Positions 1 to 11,800 of a stretch of DNA of 64,000 bases are shown here, piece after piece. Position 1 is the first letter of the stretch. Each line of letters opens with the position of its first letter. Below the pieces are notes generated by a model. That model made no database searches and was not told where the DNA came from. It saw only the letters and a program-made list of their open reading frames with translations. Made by a program: the position numbers and the translations under genes. Origin of the DNA: Aphis gossypii (lineage: Eukaryota > Arthropoda > Insecta > Hemiptera > Aphididae); assembly GCF_020184175.1 (NCBI RefSeq), contig NC_065532.1, forward strand, positions 34,968,001 to 35,032,000. Reading direction: 5' to 3'.

Positions 1-286
1 AAACAAGTTAATTTTTAAAAACTGTTAATTGTTTGTCAACTCGAAATCAAAAATAGTTTGTTTTTCTACATTTTTATAACAAAATATTATTTTTACAAAT
101 ATCAAAAAGCTCACATAGTAGGTATTGTAGGTATTGTTAAATAAAACTTAATTAATTTAATTTTTTTTTTTATATGAATAAGATTAAAAAAAGCTTTTAA
201 TATTAATAAAAATAATTGTTAATTGTACAACCACTTGAAACATTTTTTTTCTGTATGCGTGCTATTAATTTATGATTTTCTTATAG

Positions 287-551
287 ATTACTGTTGAAAA
301 AAAAAGTCATACTTAAATATATTGATACTTTCCAAGAAGATACTTTGAGTTATGCTGGTTTTTGTTGTGGACACCGTTCGTATCATAAAGACAAACACGT
401 ACGTATTTATGATTGTATATACGCCCTCCATCTCTGCTCACCAGATATTAAACCGAAAATCGTGTTTTATAATTTAGGAAAAGACGGGCGCGACCGAACG
501 TATAATACATATATACCTAATGGTATCACACCCTTCATAAACTATATATAA
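287..551 (+). CDS. candidate 3'-terminal coding exon, product unknown
   Basis: Seen: a good acceptor ends at 286, with a run of T at about 243-250, a branch-like ctattaat near 262-269, then ttttcttatag. The frame after it stays open for about 87 codons and stops with TAA at 549-551, where an AATAAA polyadenylation-like hexamer (551-556) overlaps the stop. The peptide has mixed composition with several Cys, His and charged residues (for example GKDGRDRTYNTYIPNG near the end). The first in-frame codons after the acceptor are TTA CTG TTG and there is no early ATG, which suits an internal or last exon of a gene starting left of the window. A GTACGT donor-like site near 401 could end the exon earlier. 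I do not recognise the protein. A chance open frame is quite possible. Confidence 0.25.
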
Positions 552-3500
552 ATAAATATGTATGCTATTTAGTTAGTGGACGTTTCGTTAAATCGTCGGT
601 ATAATATATTCGCAAACGGAAATGTTGCCTTTTTTGGCAAAACATTTTACGCGACACGTGTCATTCGGTGGACCCCGCTATAAATATTCATAACGATATG
701 GCATGGTGCGAATAACGGACCAAGAAATCCGCTATAAAGTTTCATTTAGAAAATTGCACCGATATATTATATAGGTATATGCACTTTACACGATGTTGTT
801 TTGCATACATTATCGACCGTGCGCGCGCATCCATATATTATTTTGTATAATGTACCCAGTGTGAGTGTTTAGACTCACAATAAACAAAACGAACGTGTGC
901 GACCCTCGAAGTCTTGGCGCTAAATCGCGAAAACGAAGTGACACCGAAGAACGACATTAGTACATAGTTTGTTTCTGAAAGTGCACTCACTTATCTTTGT
1001 CTTATATTTTTATTACTACGAAAACCGTTTGAGCGTTCGCCGTAGTTCAGTGTCGTGTGACACACATATATATATGTACATTATGGGTTGGATATACTCG
1101 TACATAATATATATAATATACCATATTATATATAGGTAGATACAAGATACACCGTTATTCATTAACCTTCACCAACGCCCCCATTTAACCTTCTAAGAAC
1201 ACACACACGCATTGAGATTTTTGGGAATATTAACTAAAAACCATAATATTTTCAAATACTTAGGTATATATTATGATTAAAATAAAAAACTCAAAAAATA
1301 TATATTCATTTTTTTTTTTTAGACGAGAACCACCCTTTTTCCCCACTGTGAATTATTATTAAGCTCCTGGACGTTTTGGCCACGATGAAGCTATGAATGT
1401 CATTATAGGTATAATATGGTCTTATAAGCATAATTCAAAATTCTCAAATTTAAAATTTAAATAAATACGTTTTAAAAGAATAAATGTGAGTATGAGCATA
1501 ATTTGTTGGTAAATCATCCTATATTATATGAAACATGATAATATATATTGTAATGGGCGTGTGACCTTTGTGTTGCTGGTGTTTTATACTCTTGGATATT
1601 ATACGACGACACGATGACGCGGAGCATCAAACGTCGAGCTATTGGTTTGTATATAATATAACAATAATAATATATAAAACACGTGCGTTTGCTATTGTTT
1701 CGTAAATTTATAATGGTCCGACGTCGAACGTATATGTGGCGTATATTGTACGCCGACGATATTTTATGGTCACGACAATATATTATTTTATCGTTTATCG
1801 CGTACCTACGACTTATTAATCAATATAATAATTATTGTTGTTTTATGCCGATGCAGGACGTTGTTGTATGTTTAAAAAAAAAAAAATAATAAAAAAAAAA
1901 TACTAACATAGTAACATTGAATAATTATAAAAAAATTAAAACAATAGGTGCGGGGCTCGATTGATATCATCGTGCAGCCACTCCGGCAGCCAAATGCGAA
2001 CATTGAATAACGATAATAATATACGCATATGTACCTATATTATAACAGTATACATGATATAATGAAATGACAACGTATAATAATATTGTAACGATGGTAT
2101 TACCTAATATGACATGTGATGGCGGTGAGTCCGAATCGAGTTTTTCGCTTCGGAAGTTTGGAATTACAAGCTATAATAAGTAGGGGAACGCGAGTTTTAA
2201 TATGATTATGCATTTCCATCATCAGTTCGGCGAGTACCTATCGTCAATATTTTGTTTTTCAGTGATAAAGTGCTATATGTGTACGTAATTATTAAACTGT
2301 GCAGCTGTATATACCATTTTAGGGAAGAGACAAGATATAATAAATGTTTATTTTTTATTCTGCTATTGACGATTTTGTAAACAATATATTTTCTTGTTTG
2401 CGCTTTATTTTGTAAATTTTTTTAATAAATGTCATACTTTTTATTCTCGGTTAGTTAGATTTACAATGTTAAATTTGTTTGTTGGCAAAAAATTATAATT
2501 TATGGGATGTGTTTAATTATAATATTCGTAATAGGTTACGTTACTTATACTCAACTACGTAAAAATGTGAATAAAAAATAATAGTTTCTGCATCTTTGGT
2601 GTCGTTTACGAATTATTCGAATATTTCAGTACTCCGATATGCAAGTTATAACCGTTTCTTGGAATTACAGAATGAAAAATCGTTTTATGAAGAACTCCGG
2701 AAAAATATCGTTGGAGTAAAATATTACTTATAATATTTCTCTAAATTGTTTAATGAGTGAATGTGTGATTGAGTAAATATTTTTAAATCATTTACAATAT
2801 TATTGATAATTAATTATAAATATGTAAATTATGTAGAAGTATAGATACTTATGAATTAACGAATATATATAATTTATAATTTTTTTTTTCAAAAAATATT
2901 ATTAAGGTTTATAGTTATAATGACAAAGACCCTGGTTTAATGAGTGATTTCCAAGCATGACTGTACGAGTAATAATTAATAATAAAAATGGTTTATTTTT
3001 AAACTATAAATTCAGATACAAATAACAATAATCAAATAGTTAAAAAAGTATGAACAATTTTAATTATTGTGTTAAATACTTAAATAGAAGTGGTGGTCAT
3101 ATCTTCGTTTTAACAAACAAATTATATTTGAAAAGTTTTTAATAGATATACGAAGGATGCTTTTAAAATATTAATTACTCAAATTGAAATTTAATGAAGT
3201 GTGTATAAGTTTTCATTATTTATAATTTAGCACAGCTTAATAGCTAAGTGTGGGTCACACCTGGAACCAAAAATGAGTAAGTCGGCCGTACATGGGATAG
3301 AATTTAATTACATTTTCAAAAGTTTCTGTTTTAATCTTTTAGCAATTTTTATGAAAAAGTTGGAGTTTAAAATCGAGTTAGATGAAGGCGATTTGTTTTT
3401 GTATTTTACTAAGGTAAACATAAATTCAAGAAAAATACTTAAATATGTTTTTACTCAAATCATAGCTCGGCCTACAATCTTATTACTATTTACTTTTACC

Positions 3501-4899
3501 GATTCGGTGAGATATATTTCCCTAACTCTCCTGGCCAGTTCAACTTTGCTGCATGCTATTATTACATTACACTCATAATAATGTGGCCGTTTGTCCAAGC
3601 ACTGCAGGACGACGGCGGCGGTGACAGAATATGAACTTTCGTATAGTCTTAGGGGACGAAAAAAAAAGAAAGTAAAGTTTAATTCCCGTGAAACGGTCTT
3701 TGTTTTCCAACTTTTTACGTGACTATTACGTTTCATGCGCAATAATAATAATAATAATATTTCATTTATATATATATACACACATACGTACGTACAGGAC
3801 GTATTAACACTAATACGTAGACAACATCACATATATATATTATATACATGTATATATTATGTATAGAATGTCGTCGTTGTTTCGCTCCGTCGACTACATA
3901 ATATAATATATATATATAATATTCAATGTACTCACAACTATGCGTGTGTCGTATATAGCGAGAGTGTTGTGAGAGGCCATCGTAGTAATATAATTGTGTT
4001 CTCTCAAAATATTTCTCTCGAGTGCGGAGTACACACGATTTTATTATACAGAGGGATTCTTTTAAATCAAACAATACCGTTTTATTTGTTGGAACCATCA
4101 TTTTGAATCCTATTTGGTCAAACACTATACATAGTAATTTATTTCACGCGGTTAAAAAAACCATTATCCTCCTCCCTCGTTAAAAACATAACATTATCTT
4201 TATTATGATATTATTATTATTATTATTATAAAGAGGACGCCTCACTGGTGATTATTTTTCGATGCGTGTAAACAATAATATGGTGGACTTATAGATGATC
4301 GGATTTAAGTCATTATTTTAACAAAAAGTTACAATCGTTTTAAAAACAAAAAAATACACGTCATATTATTAAGGAAATCACTAGAATATAGGTACAACAC
4401 AGTGAAAACCCGATACGAGATGCCGTCTAAAACGTATACTATTATATTATTCATTTCTAGAACAAGTGTCTTGGCCCTGAAATCATAATAGAAGCAGTAA
4501 CAGTCGATCTCCGTCCACTCGTTTGTTGCATTTACAATGCATTATTGTTTAATCGCGCAACGACCAACTGCAACTGATGACTACGCGCGGTACGTATTAC
4601 ACTACCGTCAAAATTGCGACTATACAGCTATACTATCACAGTATATATTATAATACTAATAACTACATTAGTGTTTTACAGACGCTATTATATTATAATA
4701 TAGCCACGGAAAACAAGCTGTCCGAATCGAGTCATCATCAGACGAGTCGCGAGCACGCTCTGTACATATGAGCGTTGATGTTGCTAGAATTTTTGGAAAC
4801 ATTCTACGCGTTCACAATAATATATATAATATAATAATATATCTAACCGTTGTACGAGCGTGTTGTATACGTAACGTTCCCAAACTCATTATTGGACAC
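552..4899. other. AT-rich non-coding stretch with a CpG-richer patch
   Basis: About 560-1060 is visibly richer in CG dinucleotides than its surroundings and contains a small imperfect hairpin at 620-647. The rest is TA-rich with short A/T runs. The frames here (for example 3455-3781 and 3766-4125 on -) are dominated by Tyr/Ile/Cys from ta-rich and tac/tgt runs and look like chance. I see no gene. Regulatory sequence upstream of the 4900-5560 island is possible but unproven. Confidence 0.5.
4209..4230. repeat. (ATT)n microsatellite
   Basis: A short run of ATT trinucleotides, about seven units, directly visible. Confidence 0.85.
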
Positions 4900-5105
4900 C
4901 TTGCGGTGTGTTTATATATAGGCACACCCTATATGCGCATATATATGTGTGTATTATATTATATGGGGCCGTTCAGGATTTGCTCGCGGGTCATTGCCGA
5001 TTCAGTGGCAGTCGCTACCTCGCGCCCGCGAAAACTTCTGACCAATTTCGGAGCGGAGAAATCCGCAGAGGGTGGTGGGCGCGCGTCTCTCTAACCGTGG
5101 CGACC

Positions 5106-5146
5106 ATTATTATTATTATTATTATTATTATATTATTATTATTATT
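5106..5146. repeat. (ATT)n microsatellite, one interruption
   Basis: About 41 bases of ATT units with a single phase break near 5130. Confidence 0.9.
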
Positions 5147-5157
5147 CCTCTTCCGAA

Positions 5158-5181
5158 GCTGCTGCTGCTGCCGCCGCCGCG
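5158..5181. repeat. (GCT)n(GCC)n run
   Basis: Four GCT units pass directly into GCC units. In a coding frame this would give Ala or Leu/Pro/Arg runs, but no supported gene covers it. Confidence 0.8.
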
Positions 5182-5560
5182 AACGTGATCGGCGCGCACA
5201 ATAACACCGTGATTGTCGTCGGCGTCTCTATATACCGCGGTACATAATATAGGCTATAGCCCTACAATCCTACGTGTACAGTAGGTCGCGGTCGAGGACC
5301 GAGGGGGATGCGCGCCAATGTGGTTCACGGCCATTTCGCCGAATTCCGACTCGCGCGCCGTCATTTTGCTCATTTGCCGGCAGATTACGGATAAAATACA
5401 CCGCGCGGTCTCGTTCGATTTCAAAAATCTTTCCGCGATTGGTCGCAGATCGGCGCGATCTCTCCCGTAATGTTTTTTTTTTAGATTTTACGTTTACCGG
5501 GTATAAAAAATATGACCGTTTGTTGTTTATTTCGATACGTTATCTGTAGATACGCGATGT

Positions 5561-8500
5561 AACACCACTGGGTTATAATATTATAATCTACGTTATTTCT
5601 GGGTTGCACGAACGATCGTTAAACGTTTAACAAATCAATAGTGATCTAATGGTCCCTTAAACATGATTTAATGGCTCGTGAATCGTGATTGGTCCATTAA
5701 ATTTTATTGAACCAGTAAAATAATAATAATTTTATTACGACCTGATATGTATAATATATAATATACTAATATACTATAATATTATATGTTACTATATTAT
5801 AATGTAATATTGTATAGTAAACATGACATAATATTATAACCCCGCAGGTAATTTATTAATATACTAATTACGGTTTAAAATATACCATGTCACCGTGATG
5901 CTGATCAATGATCATATAGATTCATACCTGAGAGTTTGAGATCTATAAAACATAGATGTCTAGTTTATCATCATAATCAATAGTAGATACTATAAGGATA
6001 ATAAAATTAATACCTAGTGAAATTTAAAATATTTAAACAATATTAGAACTTGTTAATTTGTCCTTTTTTTTAATTAAATAAAAGCTGAAGCTGAACCATT
6101 AGTCATTGATCCACATCACTTGTATTTTTTAAAAAATCTGCTAGGTGAGATTTTAGTTGGCAAAACGTTTACGAAAAATACTTGATAAGAATATATAATG
6201 ACTCATCAAAACGAGACTAATTTATATAATAAAGTAACTTTTATAGAAAACAATAAAAATTTTCTATAAAAAGAGCTAGCTTATATTCATTGCTCTATAA
6301 CTTAATGTATGCAAGTAAAAAGACAATAGTGGAAAAAGTAAAAGTTTTTTATTAAATTATACAACTTATCAATATTTTTATTATTTTATATATCAAACTC
6401 GAAAATAATTCTTAGTTTTACCACTGTGTGTATTCAATATTGTATAATATATTTAAAATAATAGCCTGCCAAGTTTTGAGTTTTTCACCAATCTTGTTCT
6501 TGAAAAAAAAGTCATAAATATCACCAAGTCGATTCGTATTATTATATAAAATTGTAAAAACAAATACAAAGGTATCATTTATATGTAAAAATATAAACCA
6601 TAACGGTGGTTATTTTTGTGACCGAATTATTTTTTGTCACCAACTGCCGTCAACTAAATCGAATTTTGTTCTCAACAAAACCCGATACCTTATACTGAAA
6701 ATGGGTTGTAAAACAAATATCTGTATGCATAGTCGCTACTTTTTTTTCCTTCGTTTTTCGACTATCTATTATATGACTTTTATTAACGGATAAACATATT
6801 GTAGTCAAATTTAACCGACACACGTTTAGGTTATAAAATTTAACAACGAATAGGTAGTTATAATTTTCTTTTACTCAGGGGTTTTAACACTTATTTTTAT
6901 CCATATGTTTTATACTCGTAAAGATTTAGTATTTACATTACAATCCCACGGCTAACAAAATATTGTATAATCGGTAAAAATGTCGAGAAATGTCAAAATT
7001 ATTGTTTTTTTAAACTGTTACATAAATTATAATATTATGTTGTACAGCCATAATCGATTATATACGCTATTGTTAAAATGTTCATATTATAACAAAAGTA
7101 TCCTTTTAAATTTCAAATTAAACATCGAACATACAAATTTAAAAATGAATACATTATTAGAAATCGCTATTAAACCATATTACATATATTATCACGCAAC
7201 CACTTTCTGATCACAAATATTCTAATAAAAAAAAATAACTAAATCCTGGCAATCCTCCCAAAACACTAAAAGGAAATGGTGTTGTGACCTTATTTCCGTA
7301 AACCGTTCTTAACCCTATAATCACATCCCAGGAATTCCACCGGTGAGCGGGTTCTCCCCTCAATACACTGAACTATACATAATTAACCTCGCTTAAGCTT
7401 ATTATATAACAATTGTATCGCTTGTTTAACTCCCCCACCCACCAAAAAAAAAAAAAAAAAAATGTATACAATCATCAACAAATTGGATTTATTTCTGTAA
7501 ATAAATAATAAATATAACAAGAAACATACGAGATGGGTATCATGTGATATGTATCTATAAATGCATTTTTATTTATGAATATCATGAATGCATGATTATA
7601 TGTTTATTCTTTTTTTGATTGATTCAATTGAAAAATAAAGTTTGCCATGGGTGGTAGAAAGTATGGGTAGAAGCATACACATGTCACGAGAACCTCCTCT
7701 TGTCCACTATTTACATGTATATACACCCTGTACACTATACATTAAGGTGGTTCATTAAACACGCTCAATATTTCGTTGCGGAAAACATGGTCACACTTGG
7801 AACAGTAATAGTCGAGTTTCTGTTAACCCTGTGCTGTAAAAATATAGTGAGTTTGTTTAGCGTGAAATCCTATCACACCTATATTATTGGATACATAATG
7901 ATATTGCATAATAGCGCATATTAATATTATTGAGATCGGCTAACGGGTGCAAAAACATAAAAACCGTCGTAAATATAACCGAATTGATTTTTGTAATGTT
8001 AAAAAAACAGTCGTTAACCACGAGGGTAGGTAAAAGTAATAAGTAATAACCAAGCTTTATACACAGTAACCAAACTTCATTATACACATTATATATGTAT
8101 ATACCTATATACTGTATTTTAATAGCAGACCCTCTCCTCCGGGCCGTGGACGTGTCACGCGTCATCGTCAAAATAATTACAATAATGATATACAGTTATA
8201 CACACATATATATATATGTTCATTATATTGCTATAAAAACCGATCGGCTGTTTTTTTTTTCTTAATTATCATTACGGTTAAGGCCGCAATAACACGGGGG
8301 TATATATGGGATCAAAAATTAATGGACGGGGGCGTGTCGTATCCATTATTTATTCGTTATCGCTAGACGATAATAATATTGCATCTCCACTTCGCGCTGC
8401 TGTTCTATACATAGATCCAAGTATCCAACTTAATTATTATCATGATCACGATGTAATTTGGGTCCTTAGGATAATATATAACAATATTATAATGTATGTT

Positions 8501-10736
8501 TTGTGTTCACTTCTATTCGTCGTGCGAAAGATGTATTATTATATTTCACTATATATGTATGTTCATAATTTTTTTCTTCCATACATAAGTACTAGTTCAT
8601 AGTTGCATTTAAACCTAAAATAATTACATTCACATACCTACTGTATGAGTCGAGGAACGTCAATAAATCGACACTCTTTCAATCAATTTTATAATATATT
8701 TCTGCCTATACATTTGTTTAGTTGTGTGAAGTACTCAACGTTTGAAAAACGACACGAACTCAATTTAAAACTCGGCTTCTCTTTTCGTTTTTGAGTTGAA
8801 TTTGATAACACACCCATTTTTGTTTTCCACCAATAGCATATATGCAATATACATGTACCATTGTACCATTTATATAGGTATGTATATATTTCAAATTGAT
8901 ATGATAACAAAACGTAATGCTTAGTAAGTTGTTGAATACAATCAGAAGTACTACATTTTAAGAAATATTGAAAGTTTAAAATATATACCTAAATTAAGTT
9001 AATTTTTGCAAAAAATGATAAAAACATGTAAAATATATGAACATCATTAAAATAATAGCCTAAACTATGTTTAATAACTAGTAGTCTGAAAACTGAGGCA
9101 TAATATATTTTTTTTTATTCGGAAGAGTTTCCAATTGAAATTTTACAAACGAAATATAATATTAATTAGATCTATAGATTTTGTACAATTTTTTTCCAAA
9201 ATTAAACAATGATAAATTCATTGAATCATAGACAATTATTTATCATTATTTATTATAATTTATGAGCTATTTATACGCTTCACCCACGGTATAATTTTCG
9301 TTTACTTCACTGTTAAATATAGGTAAACGTTCATACGTCAAAGTATACCTAAATTATATTATAACTGTTAATGGAATGTTTGATTAGTGAGTAGGAAACT
9401 TATAAATATAAGAATTAACAACCTCCCACGGTTAAATCAAAAATATCAAACTACCTACCTATTAAAGTGATAAACACGCCTAAATTTATAGTATATTCAA
9501 TATATTGTATTTATAATATTATTTATTGAATAAAATTGATTATGTGGAAATAAAATGTAGTTTTGAACTTTTAGGGTTCTTGATGCATATTTAAAATTTA
9601 CAGATTGTGTATATAATAGACAAATAATGATTTATAATTTTATTTCATACTTAAATCTAATTCAAATATAGAATTTAACACTAATGGGCCGTATTTCAAT
9701 CTCGTTAACCTTCGTCCTTCACTATAGTTAAACTTTAATCATTGGCTATACATGAACTCGTTATTAATCAATAAATATATGTTTTGTAAAAAAAAAAAAA
9801 ATGTAATCATTAAATCTAAAGTGCTTTATCCAAGTGTGATTATGTTAATATACTATGTTACACTTCATTTTTTTTTTTATGAATACCGTTGATGGTGAAT
9901 AGAGGTTATGGATTAATTCAACTTTTTAGTTTTTATACAGTTTTCTGATGTTCTTCCTTCGAAAATTATTCAAAACTTTTAAGCTAGGAATATATATTTT
10001 CTATTAGTGTTATCAATTATAACATTTTTAATACGTATGCCTAAATATTGAGTATTGTTTATTGTTATAATTGCGGAATCACATACGATCATTCATGTTC
10101 TTTATAATAGTAAGTAATAATAAATTCCAAAATAAAGTGTAATCAAATCTAGAAAAATATTTTAATTTAAAATTTTGACAGTCAGTCTACATTTTTTTTG
10201 ATTCAAAAAAGTGTTATTTCAGATTTGTTTTCTCTTAAAATATCTTATAATTATCAAATATTATATATTATCGTTTTATACTCTAACTGATTTGTGAATG
10301 AGTGGTTTTTTTCGGTATATTCATTATTATTTTATAATCATATTGAATCAGAACATCAATCACATTATAATGACGCGATTTCCTCCTGAAGTTTGTTATC
10401 AAAATGTAACATTCAAATTTAAAATTTTATAGAATCTTGATTGAAATAATAATCAATAAATTCAAATACTTGTATCCGTATTATTATTTCGTTTTAAAAG
10501 AGTAATCTGTAGAAAACATGCTTTATAAAAAGAATAATATTTGGCTTTAAATAAAAAAAAAACTTTAACGGTATGCAACAGAATCAATTGAGCTGTTTTT
10601 AAATTATTTAGATACGGTGTTTGTTTTATATAGACTAAAAACATACAAACACGACATTCAGTATACTTTCCTGATATAAAAATTAAATATATTAACTAAA
10701 ACACATTTAATAAAAAATAAAAAGCGGATAATTGAG
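5561..10736. other. AT-rich non-coding stretch
   Basis: TA-rich sequence with homopolymer runs, including a 19-base A run at 7444-7462. At 5601 the sequence gggttgcacgaacgatcg begins a GC-richer block to about 5715 containing TTTAATGG and CCATTAAA in inverted orientation, possibly the end of a small transposon. Frames such as 8306-8602 (+) and 7884-8171 (-) show no domain or supporting signals. No gene is supported. Confidence 0.5.
5601..5715. repeat. possible MITE fragment
   Basis: The block opens with gggttgcacgaacg, reminiscent of small inverted-repeat transposon ends in insects (from memory). It contains several related taatgg/ccatta motifs, including an 8-base inverted pair TTTAATGG...CCATTAAA. 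No matching far terminus or target duplication was found, so this is weak. Confidence 0.2.
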
Positions 10737-11800
10737 TACCGCTCTGCTGTACATTAGGTGCCGCATGGATCATTATTATATATTATAGGAGTGTGAAATT
10801 TGAATCTAATGATAGGTATCATTCTATACGAAAAACAATTCTGAACGAAGATGATTTTTCAACCTAGGATATCATTTCGAATGGTTGGTGAAAAAGGTGG
10901 TTTATGTTTTAATGGCCTGAATACACTAGAATTTAAGTTCTTTTTTAATTATTATAAGCTAAACTTATGGAAAATCTCGTAGTGAATTTTCAACTTTTAG
11001 CTATTTATACTCGTACAAAAATTTTTGTGAGTTATACCTACAAAATAATTTGCAAATATTCATGGTTTTGACGAATTTTTTTCAATATTTGAACTTTAAA
11101 TGCTAATAAAAAAAATTGTGCTTATGTATTATAATTTTTTAATCACTATAAGAATAACTTATGAGGAACTTAAAGTATTAAATTTTCAAGTATTTTGATT
11201 GTGACTAACGATTTTAATTTTTTTTAGCTACAATAAGAACAACTCATAAGGAACCTTGTTATAAATTTTCAAAATTTTTTTGGTCATCAAAAATTTTTTT
11301 ATCGACACATCAAAAAAAAAAATTCTCATAAAATTTCAGTGGTCTATAAATAACTCAAAAAATTTAGCTATATATAGATAACACTTGCATAAACATTTGT
11401 TTAAAATTTCAAGTATTTATAGTGATTAGTTTTTGAATTACAACTATATAAAAAAATCGATTTGGTTGAAAACTGATTTTGCATAAAAAATCCCGTTTTT
11501 CTGTCATTTTTTTTTTTGTTTTTCTTGATTTTTTTGAAAACTGTTGGATAATGTTTACTTTTAACCTCTATAATGCACCAAGGATATTCACTTTTCCATC
11601 GGAAACCACCTCCAAACTTTGAAATTGAATCATTATTATTTCAATTAGTTATGCTCTCCACAGACACAAAAAAAAAACACACACATCATTGTATAATCAA
11701 TACGCATTCATTACTCTGTTCAGAATCTAAAATAAAATCTGAAATGAACCTTAGCCTTAGGTTTATTCATTTGTTGGTATTTTTATGTTTAAGATAAAAT
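10737..11800 (+). repeat. dispersed repeat family, long copy
   Basis: The left part has ctgctgtacattag (10744-10757) followed about 100 bases later by an AAACAATTCTGAAC-type motif. The same pair with the same spacing occurs in reverse orientation at 37836-37937. From about 10950 to 11430 there are degenerate internal repeats built around aagaacaactcataaggaac and attttcaagtatttt. The right part includes a tttccatcggaaaccacc segment. I remember very similar sequence as a high-copy aphid repeat, but cannot name the element. No open frame of interest lies inside; the 74-codon frame at 11573-11797 is probably incidental. The right boundary is uncertain. Confidence 0.45.
10951..11430. repeat. degenerate internal repeats, irregular 84-115 base spacing
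   Basis: Blocks starting near 10951, 11144, 11228 and 11343 share the pattern ctataagaa(t/c)aactyatrrggaac followed by an attttcaa(g/a)tatttt tail. Identity is partial and spacing irregular, so this is an old duplication inside the larger repeat rather than a satellite. Confidence 0.4.

Larger units (their letters stand above)
4900..5560. promoter_or_regulatory. GC/CpG-rich island, candidate promoter or 5' UTR
   Basis: This is the most GC- and CpG-rich stretch of the left half, with clusters such as gcgggtcattgccg, gggcgcgcgtctctc and ccgccgccgcgaacg. It holds an ATT microsatellite, a GCT/GCC run and a TATATA at 5229-5234 next to the palindrome taccgcggta (5233-5242). Several frames are open here (64-108 codons on +). 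Their translations are Arg/Ser/Cys-rich with no recognisable domain, as expected when GC-rich DNA has few stops. In compact insect promoters and 5' UTRs such islands are common, so promoter is the best guess. Strand and target gene cannot be determined. Confidence 0.35.

Noticed and set aside
3766..4125. 119-codon minus frame
   Set aside because: Dominated by Tyr/Ile/Val/Cys from ta- and tac-rich DNA; overlaps other chance frames.
8306..8602. 98-codon plus ATG frame
   Set aside because: N-terminal half is mixed but the C-terminal half is Tyr/Ile/Val low-complexity; no splice, promoter or polyadenylation support.
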